Positions 6,713-15,407 of a DNA stretch of 29,110 nucleotides are shown in pieces (the stretch's first letter is position 1; each line of letters begins with the position of its first letter). Both the position numbers and the translations under genes were made by a program. This DNA comes from a bacterium (lineage in GTDB: Bacteria; Bacillota; Clostridia; Oscillospirales; Oscillospiraceae): positions 1-29,110 of the forward strand of contig SFVC01000029.1 in NCBI GenBank assembly GCA_004560375.1, given 5' to 3'. A model generated the notes under the pieces. It saw nothing but the letters and a program-made list of their open reading frames with translations, made no database searches and was not told where the DNA came from.

Positions 6713-9700
6713 CTATTGCTCCGGCGCCGTTCCGCCCTTCCCCGCCCCGGCCTCTTCCTCCGGGACGGGGTCTGTTTTTTTCTCCGCCCCCTCCGGCAGC
6801 CTCGCTTCCTGGGACGCCTCCGGCTCCGGTGCGGCGTTCCCCGCGGTGTTCTGATCTTCCGTCTGATCCGTTCCCGTCCCGTCGCCCTCCGGCGTCACGG
6901 GATCGGTCTTCGGAATGGTCACGGTCATGGGGACAATTTGGGTGATCGGCCGCTCGTCCGCTCCGGCGTCGCTCCGCCTCAGCTCCAGCGTCAGCGTCAG
7001 CGTTACCTCGGCGCCCGGGGCGTAGTTCTTCAGCAGCACGGCGTTGTCCACCCATACCGCCACGGGATCGGCCGTAGGCGCATCCGGATCTGCCGGGTCA
7101 ACGGGATCCCCCGCTTCGGCCTTGGTCAGCTCTGTCCCGCCCACCACAACCTTTGTCACAATGGTATCCACCCCGTTTTCCTCCACCACGGGCAGTTCGA
7201 TCCGCGTGCCCCCATCCTCGTCCGTCTCCGGCTCCGGCAGGGGCTTCATCTGCACCGACAGCGTGCTGATCTCGGCCTCGATCTCCGTCCCCTGGTAGGT
7301 GTAGGACACGCTGACCGGCATGGCCTCCGGTTCCTGCCCGATCTTCTCCGGGTCATTCACCGCCGTCAGTTCAAGGTAATAGTACTCGTCCGTGTCATCC
7401 TTCTTCAGTTCCGCCTCGCTCAGCAGTTCCTCGGGCCGTTTGCACTGGCTCTTGCCCAGATTGATCTCCACGTCCGCCAGCTTTTCCTCTGTCAACTCGT
7501 TCCCTTCGTCGTCGCACAGCACCAGCGGCGCCCTGATCTGGGCTCCCGGGAACACGTAGATGGGCGAAATTCTGGTCTTTACCCGCAGCGGCGCGGTCAC
7601 CTGAACCGTAATGGACATCCGTCCGTATTCCACGCCGCCCTGCTTGTACACCACCGTCACTTCCGTCTGGCCCGGCTTAAGCCCTTTCACGGTCAACTCG
7701 CAGCTTCCGTCGGTGTCGGCGATCTCCTTGGCATCCTCTATATTGCCCAAGTATGCCTTCATGATGGGCGTTTCCCCTTCTGCCGGGGTCTTCTCCTCAA
7801 GCGTCCAGATACCGCCCCTGGGCACACCCGCGCTCAGCGTCAGCAGCTCCTGCTCCGTGTCCTTGTTCTCCTGCATCAGATCCAGGCGGATGGGCGCGCC
7901 GCCGTTGGCCCGTTCGATGCCGTTCAGCGGCCAGTCGCCGTAGTGGACGTGGATGCTCCCGCCCTCCCGGGTCAGGATGGTGGGGAAGGGGTAGTTCAGG
8001 CCCTGCAGCCAGGCCGCCGCGCTGTAGCTGTACTTGCCGGGGATGGCGAAGCTGCCCTCGGTGGCGGTGACGGGGTAGAAGGCACCCAGTAGTCTGTTCA
8101 GCACAGCTCCGGTTCCATTGCTGCTCACCTTCAGCTGGTCGTAGGTGACGGCCATCAGGCTGTTCCAGCCATTGACCGGCAGTGTGGTGGGAGCCGTCGT
8201 CAGGCCAGTCACCTGATTCCCGTTGATGCCTGTCGCCCAGCCTCTGAACGTGACCCACTTGCTGTCATCTGTGGGGCCGTTGCTCTTAAACGTAAATATG
8301 GGCATACAGCTTGAGGCCTTATCCACGTACAGGCACCGATAGTCCGTCCCATCAATTTTGATTGTCAAAGAATTATTCTCAGGACTGTGGTAGGTATAGC
8401 CATTATCATTGGCTTTATAACTAATCAAAAATTCCTTGCCCACATCATTGGAGGTGAGGGAGATTCTGCGCTCAACAAAAGGTCCTCCGGTCGCATCCGG
8501 GCCGCCTATCCTCAGGGGCTTGTTGTCCGCCTGTAGCACAACCGTTTGTATGGAATCTCTGTCCAGAGCCAAGTCTGTTTTCAGCTTGAACGTTCCATTA
8601 TTTCCATCATCATAGGGCATCGTGGTCGTAACCCCGGCCAGGTTGTTTTTCATGACCTCGCTTTTCAGATAGTAGCAGTTCTTGGCCGTATAACTGCTGT
8701 TGCCATCTCCCTGCCCGCCTATGGCGTACAAGGCCCTGATATGTGTATTGACCGCCGCTCCATTCGCTGTGGGGTTCGAACTTGACGCCTTGTTCCCCCT
8801 TGTTGTATAAACCACCGTATCTTCACTGGGCAGTTCAACATAGGAATAGCAATTCGTCAATTCCATCGTTCCTGTTACGCCGCTTCCTCCTCCTCCAATT
8901 GGAATATCCGTTGTGCTTTTTACAGTTAAAGGTTTGAAGTAGCCACCTCCGACAATTCCCCCGAAGAAGAGGCCGTTTTGTTTCTTTACAATCACGCCAT
9001 CCGTAACGTCAATGCTTCCGCCGGCATAGCAGTTTGTAATGTAGTTCTGGCACACGCCGGTCAGACCGCCCGCACGGAGGTTGTCATTGCCAAAGGTGCT
9101 TGCAGCGTCGCCCTTGAGGATCTTGATGTTGGTCACGACGGCGCACTTCTTCAGCTCCATATCCGATGCGCCCAGCAAGCCGCCCACCGTACTGCCGCCT
9201 CCCACATCATCGTTGCTGTCCTTGTCCCGCCTGTTGTAAGTCTTGTACTCAATGGTATACCCCGAGGCAGAGCAGTTTTCCACCGCGCTGCCCTTATATC
9301 CGGCCGTACCTTGTCTGGCCGATGCAATGCCTGCCAGGGTTCCCATGGAATACCACGCGCTGTCCATTGCGTTGGTATCAAATTGGTTGGTGATCTTCCC
9401 CCGTCCATCCGAACTGTAGAGCACGATATTTTTCAGCGAACCGTTGAACACCACCCCAAACAGCCCCGCAACAGAGGAGGTCTGCCCCTGGATGTTGACG
9501 TTTTCGATTACATAATCGTCCCCGTCAAAGGAACCGCTGAACCATCCGTACAGGTTCTCATGACCGCCGTTACTGCCCCGAGCATAATATTCCGCGATGG
9601 GCGTGTAGATCTCGCTGTTCCCGTGGATATCGTGGGTCTGCTTCCAAACATAGCTTCTGATCTGCCCTCCATAGGACAAATAGGGGAATTCCGTATTGTT

Positions 9701-12700
9701 ACTCCATCCGTCTATCACCGTCTTGGTGTCCCGGTTCGTACTGTTCCAGTTGATGGCGGACAGCTGGCCCATGGCCCGCACCTCGTAGGGGTTGCGTTTC
9801 TCCGTCCCCGGCGAAACGGAGATCTCGCCCTCGGGCTTCTCCCATTTATCTGGCAGCGTATCCACCTGCACCGACAGCGCGTCCGCGAAGTGGGGGTTAA
9901 CCTCAAAGGTGACCTCTACACCTCCCTCCTTCAGCGTCACCGTGCCATTGGGCGTCCCCTCTTTGCCGTCCTTGACTCCGGTGGCGTACAGGCCCGCCCG
10001 GGCGCCGGCAGAATTCCCATTCGCGTTGGGATTCGGGTTGGGCACAAAGCTGTGGTAGGATTGGAACGCATAGCCCGGCATCAGCTCCGCCAGCTTTTCG
10101 TCCACTGTCTCATCGGACGGCTGATCCTTCCATTGAGCTTCTTTCCCGCCATTTCCCATGTAGTAGAGCCCCTCCGCGGCAAAGTCCGCCTTGACGGGGT
10201 TCTCCGCCTCCTCCTGGGCCTCATAGTACCACCCATACCCGTAATCCGTCACCACACCGCCGTCGCTGCGGGCGTTGGACAGGGTGGAGATCTTCTCCAC
10301 CGTCCCCCCGTCGGGATCCACCTTCAGCATACTCACGCCGTAGACCTGGCGGGTATCGTTCTTCCCGGAGGCCGCCGGTAACTCCAGCTTCTCCCAGTAG
10401 TACACCCCCATATTGCCCAGATCCAGCTCCTCGGGCCACTGACCGTAGTGAACGGCGTCGCCATGTCGGTCTTTCACGCCGGTGGGCAGGGGGAACCAGG
10501 GGGACGTCTCCTCCTCCTTGGGCGGGTTGCCGTTCACGGCCCGTCCGCCCTGCGCCATACCCTTGCCCACCAGCACCGGCTGTTTCTCGCCTTCGGCCGG
10601 CTCGCCGCCGCACATCAGCTGATAGGAGACAGGGGTCGCCGTCTCCACTCCGGTGGCGTAGGTTCCGTTGTAGGGCTCCTCCCGATAGGTGAAATTACCC
10701 CTGTCCACAAAGTAATTGTCCTTCTGGGTGCCCAGCCGCTCGCCGCAGAAGCCGTAGACCTCCGCGCCGGTGCCGCTGGACTCCAGCCGCGCCGCCGCGT
10801 AGCTGCTCTCAATGTATCCGGTGTTATAGCCCACAAAGCCGCACACCCGCACCATGGATCCCTCAACCACCGTGCCGCTTATGTAGCCCACGGCATAGGA
10901 CATGAAGATGCCGCTTCCGCCGGTGCCGGCATTCCGTCCCACCAGCCCGCCGGTGTATACATTGGAGTAATCATCCCCGCTGGCGCTCAGGCCGGCCGCC
11001 TCGGCGGCGCAGTTTCGGATGGTGCCCTCATTGAGGCCCACCAGGCCGCCCACATAGGCCGCCCCCTTGTTGTGGATCGCAACCTCCAGTTTCGCCCCGG
11101 CCACGGCGCAGTTCCGAATGGTGCCGCTGTTCCCGCCGGCCAGCCCGCCCAGATACAGGCTCCCGCCGCCTCTTCCCACTGCGACAGGCTGCTCCGGATC
11201 CATGAGGTAGACGATGTCCTGCAGCGTACCCACGGACAGGCCAAACAGGCCGGCGTATTGCTCCCCAACCGTTTGGAACTTCACGCCCGCAATGGTGTGG
11301 CAGTCGCCATGGTAAACGCCGTTGAAGGAGGCCCCGAATCTGCCGATGGGAGCCTGGATCAACTTCTCGGATTTCGTATTGCCGTCCCCGTCGATCCAGC
11401 TATAATGGGCCAAATTTTCCTCTTCAAAAAGTTCCCCTTCATAGGTGGTATAGTCCAAATCCAGCTCCTGCAGGAAGGAATAGCCCTGTCCCCCCGCCGC
11501 ATGGCAATACTCCCCATGCTCGCTCAGCGCCCGCAGCTGCCGGGGGGTGCGTACATAGTGGCGCGCCTGCTTCGCCATGTTGGCCAGCTCCCGATCTGTC
11601 GTTTCCTGAGAAATGGGCCGCGCCGTCTTGGCGAAGTGGGGGCAGTAGGCGGCCCAGGTTGTCGGGCCATTCTTCACCCCGATCCCCAAGCGCTGATAGA
11701 AATTCCCCGAAGCGTAATCGCTGCCCACAATCACCTCCTGCGGAAGGATGGCCAGATAATAGGTTTCGCCTTTGTGTTTTACCTCCCAGAGCTTATCGTG
11801 AATGCCGCCCTCGTTCTTGTGATATGACTGCTTACACGTTTGTTCGTCTCCATCTTCATCATAATAAGTAAACGTGACGCTGACGCTGCCCTTTGCATCC
11901 TCCGCCCGGAACGCCACGGCATACCCATCCAGAGGAACCGTCCATTTCCCCTCTACCTCCGTATCTTTCTTCAACGTGTCCACGCTATCGGCATAAAAGC
12001 CGTATTGCTCCGTCCCGCCCCCCATCGGCTTGTACTTCTCGAAGTACACCAGGGCGGGCTTAACAAATTCGGCGTTCCAGTCCCCATAATGGGGCAGCTC
12101 CTTCAGGCCGGGGAAGGGGTACGCGGTCAGATCCTTCAGCAGGCTGTAGGGGTGGCTGTCGCTATACTTCCACCCAAAGTCTGCTTCCATTTTGGTGAGG
12201 AACTCCTGCTCGATCATATCTTCGTAGGGTTCCCCATCCTCGCCCAAGTAATAGCAGCGGGATCCGTCACCGGCGGTCACGCCTGCCGCCAGCGGTACAA
12301 TCTCGCCCTCCGCGCTCTCATAGTGCATGGCGGAATAGGCGTGATTCGCCGTCGCGTTCCCACTGCACAACAGCCCGGCGGCCTTCGCGCCCTCGACCGT
12401 ATTGTCGATGAACCCGGCGGCGTAGACATTGGCGAGCGTGACCGTTCCACTGGCAGTTCCGATCAGCCCCCCGGCGGTGGGCGCAATGAGGTAGCAGTCC
12501 GCGTAGGACGTGTTGACCGTCACGCCGGTGGTCTGCCCCACCAGGCCGCCGGCGACAGTTGTCCCCTTCACCAGCGTGGCCGCCAGACAGTCCTTGATCC
12601 TTCCGCCGTTCAGTTCACCCACCAGACCGCCGGCGCTGCTACCGGTGATCTGATAGTGGTTATCCTCCAGTCCAGTCTCAGAGATCGACGCCTTCAGCTC

Positions 12701-14227
12701 CTCCAGCGCCTCGCCCTCCCAGTAGACCCAACAGTTCTCAAAGGACGCATCGAAAGCACTTCCCACCAAAGCTCCGGCAGACAGGCTTCGGCCCGTGCCT
12801 TCTTCTGCCGCCTTCACCTGGGCGTTGATCAGCCGAACATCCTTAAATTTCCAAGGGTTGTGCTCATTCTGGCCCGCCACGGTTGAAAACAGGCCGCCGT
12901 TTCTCCCATTCGCGCTGGTCGCCGTCACCGTCAGCCCCTTGATAAAGTGCGTGACAGAGTCAGCCCCTTCGTTGGCCGCGGAGGAGCCGCAATAGGACGT
13001 CAATTCATTTTGGATGGGCACAAACTCATACCCGATGAACATACTGGCGCCGCAGTCGATATCGCCGGTCTGCACCGCCGCCGTCTTGCCCTCTACCTTG
13101 GAAAAATTGTGATCCAGATTTTGCAGGTGCCGCAGGTTTTCGACATAGGCGGTCTCCTCGCCGCTCCCGTCCGCGAACAGGCTGTTGTGGGGCCCGATCA
13201 CCACATCGGGGCTGGCCACCGTTGTGCTCTTGATCCTGGCCGTCACCGTAAAGTCCCCGCCCATCGGGCCGGGCTCTCCCGTGACCGCGCCGAGGTTTTC
13301 GTTAAACAGATCGCAAAACCGCGGCCCGTTCTCCTTCAGCGTGTCCAGCACCCAGGTGCAGGTGTGCGTGACGGTGTTCTGGAACACATCCCGCTCGGTT
13401 TCCTCCGTCCACCACTTGACCTTGGATAGCTGATCCAGCCTGACCTTGGATCCGCCTCCGCCATAGTACAGCGTCACCTCGGCGGTTCGGGCCTCCCCCG
13501 CCGGCCTGCTGTAGGTGAGCCGCACGATCAGCTCCTCCCCGTTGATCACCTCAAGCAGGGGCGCCTTCAGCGAACTGGCCCCGCCGTTCTCCGCCGCCTC
13601 GCCGCCATAATAGCCGAACATCTTTTGCTCGTCCAGCCGCTTCTGCCGGGAGGAACCCTTCCACTCCCGATAGAACGCCCCAAAATCTGCGGCATCCTTC
13701 CAGGCGTCGCCCTCCTCCGCGTAGAACACGTCGGTGACACTTCCCAGGCCAGACTGCGTCCCATCCGTCTCGTCTGTTTTGATCTCGTACACCACGTAGA
13801 AGCAGCCCCTGCGGAGGGCCGGATCGATGGTTCCCTGGGGCAGCAGCTCCACCAACACGTCCTCGCCGCCGCTCCCGGCTGATCCGTCGTAGTAGATGTA
13901 CCGGGCCTTTGTGGTCTGCCCGGCCCCTCCACCCGCCGCCAGAGGGGTGGCGCCCCGGTTCTCCGCCGGGAGAGCCATGGTTCCACCATTTGCCTTCTCC
14001 ACCAGCTTATCCAACCGGCCGCCGGCGGACAGCAGCACCGCCCGGTTTTCCGCCGCCAGGTAGATCTCCCGGGCGCTGTTGTCCAGCTCGGTGATCCGCA
14101 ACCAGCGGACGTAGTGCACCACGGCCACCATGCCTATCGCCAGCAGGATCACCACGATGGCCGTCACCGCCAGCATCTCCACCAGCGTAAACCCGCTGTT
14201 CCGTTTTTTTCCTGCTTTGAACTTCAT
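6713..14227 (-). CDS. Giant prepilin-like protein with GLUG/beta-helix modules; putative pilus-borne adhesin
   Basis: About 2,504 aa. It opens with a true prepilin signal (leader MKFKAGKKRNSG, then FTLVEMLAVTAIVVILLAIGM) and a pilin-like helix to about residue 60. Of two adjacent ATGs the second is preferred, because AAGGAG is seven bases before it and only one base before the first. Three large beta-helix-type modules follow, each with GLUG-like repeats of the form GGLVG...GTIRNC (about 440-600, 995-1110, 1590-1770) and each closed by a HYGDW or HYGQW segment (about 715, 1265, 2100). Ig-like strands occupy about 2130-2440 and the tail is rich in Pro, Glu and Gly. No LPxTG anchor or second membrane segment is seen, so attachment would be through the pilus. 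It is first in the operon. The adhesin role is inference. Confidence 0.88.
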   Translation of the reverse strand: MKFKAGKKRNSGFTLVEMLAVTAIVVILLAIGMVAVVHYVRWLRITELDNSAREIYLAAENRAVLLSAGGRLDKLVEKANGGTMALPAENRGATPLAAGGGAGQTTKARYIYYDGSAGSGGEDVLVELLPQGTIDPALRRGCFYVVYEIKTDETDGTQSGLGSVTDVFYAEEGDAWKDAADFGAFYREWKGSSRQKRLDEQKMFGYYGGEAAENGGASSLKAPLLEVINGEELIVRLTYSRPAGEARTAEVTLYYGGGGSKVRLDQLSKVKWWTEETERDVFQNTVTHTCTWVLDTLKENGPRFCDLFNENLGAVTGEPGPMGGDFTVTARIKSTTVASPDVVIGPHNSLFADGSGEETAYVENLRHLQNLDHNFSKVEGKTAAVQTGDIDCGASMFIGYEFVPIQNELTSYCGSSAANEGADSVTHFIKGLTVTATSANGRNGGLFSTVAGQNEHNPWKFKDVRLINAQVKAAEEGTGRSLSAGALVGSAFDASFENCWVYWEGEALEELKASISETGLEDNHYQITGSSAGGLVGELNGGRIKDCLAATLVKGTTVAGGLVGQTTGVTVNTSYADCYLIAPTAGGLIGTASGTVTLANVYAAGFIDNTVEGAKAAGLLCSGNATANHAYSAMHYESAEGEIVPLAAGVTAGDGSRCYYLGEDGEPYEDMIEQEFLTKMEADFGWKYSDSHPYSLLKDLTAYPFPGLKELPHYGDWNAEFVKPALVYFEKYKPMGGGTEQYGFYADSVDTLKKDTEVEGKWTVPLDGYAVAFRAEDAKGSVSVTFTYYDEDGDEQTCKQSYHKNEGGIHDKLWEVKHKGETYYLAILPQEVIVGSDYASGNFYQRLGIGVKNGPTTWAAYCPHFAKTARPISQETTDRELANMAKQARHYVRTPRQLRALSEHGEYCHAAGGQGYSFLQELDLDYTTYEGELFEEENLAHYSWIDGDGNTKSEKLIQAPIGRFGASFNGVYHGDCHTIAGVKFQTVGEQYAGLFGLSVGTLQDIVYLMDPEQPVAVGRGGGSLYLGGLAGGNSGTIRNCAVAGAKLEVAIHNKGAAYVGGLVGLNEGTIRNCAAEAAGLSASGDDYSNVYTGGLVGRNAGTGGSGIFMSYAVGYISGTVVEGSMVRVCGFVGYNTGYIESSYAAARLESSGTGAEVYGFCGERLGTQKDNYFVDRGNFTYREEPYNGTYATGVETATPVSYQLMCGGEPAEGEKQPVLVGKGMAQGGRAVNGNPPKEEETSPWFPLPTGVKDRHGDAVHYGQWPEELDLGNMGVYYWEKLELPAASGKNDTRQVYGVSMLKVDPDGGTVEKISTLSNARSDGGVVTDYGYGWYYEAQEEAENPVKADFAAEGLYYMGNGGKEAQWKDQPSDETVDEKLAELMPGYAFQSYHSFVPNPNPNANGNSAGARAGLYATGVKDGKEGTPNGTVTLKEGGVEVTFEVNPHFADALSVQVDTLPDKWEKPEGEISVSPGTEKRNPYEVRAMGQLSAINWNSTNRDTKTVIDGWSNNTEFPYLSYGGQIRSYVWKQTHDIHGNSEIYTPIAEYYARGSNGGHENLYGWFSGSFDGDDYVIENVNIQGQTSSVAGLFGVVFNGSLKNIVLYSSDGRGKITNQFDTNAMDSAWYSMGTLAGIASARQGTAGYKGSAVENCSASGYTIEYKTYNRRDKDSNDDVGGGSTVGGLLGASDMELKKCAVVTNIKILKGDAASTFGNDNLRAGGLTGVCQNYITNCYAGGSIDVTDGVIVKKQNGLFFGGIVGGGYFKPLTVKSTTDIPIGGGGSGVTGTMELTNCYSYVELPSEDTVVYTTRGNKASSSNPTANGAAVNTHIRALYAIGGQGDGNSSYTAKNCYYLKSEVMKNNLAGVTTTMPYDDGNNGTFKLKTDLALDRDSIQTVVLQADNKPLRIGGPDATGGPFVERRISLTSNDVGKEFLISYKANDNGYTYHSPENNSLTIKIDGTDYRCLYVDKASSCMPIFTFKSNGPTDDSKWVTFRGWATGINGNQVTGLTTAPTTLPVNGWNSLMAVTYDQLKVSSNGTGAVLNRLLGAFYPVTATEGSFAIPGKYSYSAAAWLQGLNYPFPTILTREGGSIHVHYGDWPLNGIERANGGAPIRLDLMQENKDTEQELLTLSAGVPRGGIWTLEEKTPAEGETPIMKAYLGNIEDAKEIADTDGSCELTVKGLKPGQTEVTVVYKQGGVEYGRMSITVQVTAPLRVKTRISPIYVFPGAQIRAPLVLCDDEGNELTEEKLADVEINLGKSQCKRPEELLSEAELKKDDTDEYYYLELTAVNDPEKIGQEPEAMPVSVSYTYQGTEIEAEISTLSVQMKPLPEPETDEDGGTRIELPVVEENGVDTIVTKVVVGGTELTKAEAGDPVDPADPDAPTADPVAVWVDNAVLLKNYAPGAEVTLTLTLELRRSDAGADERPITQIVPMTVTIPKTDPVTPEGDGTGTDQTEDQNTAGNAAPEPEASQEARLPEGAEKKTDPVPEEEAGAGKGGTAPEQ

Positions 14228-14311
14228 CGCCATACTCCTTACCTATGACAACGCGGGGCTTGCACATCAAAAGACGCGGGGAGTAAATGTTTATTTATTC
14301 CCTATCCTCCT

Positions 14312-14340
14312 ATCTTATGCTGATCCATCCATTTTTGCAA
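14312..14340 (-). promoter_or_regulatory. Candidate sigma-A promoter, proximal, for the pilus operon
   Basis: Minus strand TTGCAA (14335-14340), 17-bp spacer, TAAGAT (14312-14317). Each hexamer matches consensus at four of six positions. It would start about 80 nt before the giant pilin gene. Confidence 0.45.
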
Positions 14341-14448
14341 TCCTCTTTTTGCACCAAAGTGGCCGGCGGGGAACAGGGGGATTTCTACATCCTGCCGACA
14401 TCGCCTGTGCCAGCCCCGGGCCTGCGGCTCTTCATTTTTATAGAGCAA

Positions 14449-14477
14449 ATAATACTATGGGAAAGCGGAAAAGTCAA
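14449..14477 (-). promoter_or_regulatory. Strong sigma-A promoter, distal, for the pilus operon
   Basis: Minus strand TTGACT (14472-14477), 17-bp spacer, TATTAT (14449-14454), five of six matches in each hexamer. Transcription would give a leader of about 215 nt before the giant pilin gene. The leader holds possible stems (for example GTCGGC with GCCGGC), but I could not match it to a known riboswitch; in particular the GCAAA-type signatures of the cyclic di-GMP-I aptamer are absent. Confidence 0.65.
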
Positions 14478-14509
14478 CCGGTAGCATTACCCAAGTATTC
14501 TATGGGAAA
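14455..14509. repeat. Direct repeat CTATGGGAAA x2 around the pilus promoter
   Basis: Identical 10-mers at 14455-14464 and 14500-14509, 45 bp apart. The first lies in the spacer of the distal pilus promoter and the second lies upstream of its -35. A regulator binding both could control the operon and the divergent XRE gene. Function is inferred from position only. Confidence 0.4.
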
Positions 14510-14552
14510 ACTTCTTTTTGTTACACTGATAACGAAAGAAGGGGGTACCATT

Positions 14553-14855
14553 ATGATCGACTGCAGTGAAAAGCTCCGCCAGCTCTGAGCAGGCAAGCAC
14601 CTGACCCAGGAGCAGTTGGCCCACCGGGTGGGGGTCACCAAGGGGATGATCAGCGCCTACGAGACGGCCAGCAAGGCGCCCTCCCTGGAGGTTCTCATCC
14701 GCCTGTCCCGGGTGCTGGGGGTGACGGTGGACTATCTGGTGTGTGTGGACGCGCCCAAATACGTGGATCTGTCCGCTCTGGACGACAGCTCCGCCGCCCT
14801 GGTCATCGCCCTGGTGGATAAACTTGGGGAACATTCACAGCATACGCCGCAATAG
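14553..14855 (+). pseudogene. XRE-family HTH regulator interrupted by in-frame TGA
   Basis: The reading frame starts at an ATG preceded by AGAAGGGGG and encodes the first helix (MIDCSEKLRQL). It then meets TGA at 14586-14588 and continues in the same frame with AGKHLTQEQLAHRVGVTKGM, then ISAYETASKAPSLEVLIRL, the classic Cro/CI helix-turn-helix, and a short tail to TAG. A single-base change from CGA would restore the usual Arg at this position. Re-initiation at the TTG at 14616 would lose the first helices. It is divergent to the pilus operon, so it may once have been its local regulator. Alternatives are recoding at TGA or a sequencing error. Confidence 0.7.
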
Positions 14856-14891
14856 CCCTCATCTTCTTGAGCGGTTTGCACAGGTTGATTC

Positions 14892-14905
14892 TACCATATA
14901 TGGTA
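14892..14905. repeat. 14-bp palindrome TACCATATATGGTA in an intergenic stretch
   Basis: A perfect AT-rich palindrome in the 256 bp between the XRE remnant and the glyS promoter. It resembles an operator or small-element end, but nothing around it can be assigned. No convincing gene is seen in 14856-15111. Confidence 0.35.
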
Positions 14906-15111
14906 TCATATTTCCAGTCCCTTGTGTCCATTTTTTCTTGAAATGTCTGATTTTCTGCGTGGAACGCAATCGGCGCGCCCAGGCCCGGCAGCCGCTCTCT
15001 CTCCCACCTCCTGCGGCATTCTATTATAACATACTTTGCCCCCGCTCCTCCCCCCTCGCCTTTGCCGTTCACGCAAAAAAAACGGCATTTCACGGAGCGG
15101 CTGCCGCCCCC

Positions 15112-15140
15112 TTGACAGCCGGGGGAGGCGGTGATATAAT
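15112..15140 (+). promoter_or_regulatory. Consensus sigma-A promoter of glyS
   Basis: TTGACA (15112-15117), 17-bp spacer, TATAAT (15135-15140): a perfect match in both hexamers, directly upstream of the T-box leader. Confidence 0.92.
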
Positions 15141-15147
15141 ACCTCCC

Positions 15148-15369
15148 AATCAGCGATGACGGAGAACAGTACCCCGCGCACGGGGCTTCAGAGAGGGGAC
15201 GGATGGTGCAAGTCCCCCGAAGGCGCGGCGGGAAGGCCCTCCCGAGCCCGGGCAGGAAATGGCCCGGCGGCCCCCGCCGTTACCGGGCAAGAGTGCGGGC
15301 ATTACCCGAATTCAGGTGGAACCGCGGACGTTTTCGTTCGCCCTGAGCCAAAGGGCTCGGGGCGTTTTT
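15148..15369 (+). ncRNA. T-box leader (glycine) of glyS
   Basis: The leader carries the landmarks of a T-box riboswitch in order: an AGTA box near the 5' end, AGAGAG, a GNTG-type box (GGATGGTG), a GGC triplet (15222-15224) suited as glycine specifier, the T-box core TTCAGGTGGAACCGCGG (15311-15327), and an intrinsic terminator. Uncharged tRNA-Gly would pair with the specifier and the T-box core, disrupt the terminator and raise glyS expression. The precise specifier position is my reading and is less certain than the T-box itself. Confidence 0.9.
15339..15369 (+). terminator. T-box regulated intrinsic terminator
   Basis: CGCCCTGAGCC, loop AAA, GGCTCGGGGCG (11 bp including one G-U pair), then TTTTT. 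It competes with the antiterminator formed by the T-box core. Confidence 0.9.
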
Positions 15370-15407
15370 CGTTTTGAGCCGAATCAGCAGAAAGGAAGCA
15401 TGATATT

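Noticed and set aside
6563..8092. Long plus-strand open frame opposite the C-terminal part of the giant pilin gene
   Set aside because: Arg/Leu/His-rich antisense shadow; no start signal or family likeness. The same holds for similar frames up to 13430.
14390..14442. Sixteen-codon leader peptide (MKSRRPGAGTGDVGRM) in the pilus operon leader
   Set aside because: The ATG would be only a few bases from the predicted transcript start and has no ribosome site; no attenuator follows.
14228..14442. Cyclic di-GMP riboswitch in the pilus leader
   Set aside because: Expected from pilus loci in other Clostridia, but the conserved GCAAA-type core of the class I aptamer is absent and I could not fit class II by eye.
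14840..15031. Extended -10 (TGTTATAAT, minus strand, 15023-15031) with short frames such as MIPYMVESTCANRSRR below it
   Set aside because: No -35, poor ribosome sites and no recognisable product. A small RNA cannot be excluded but is not supported.
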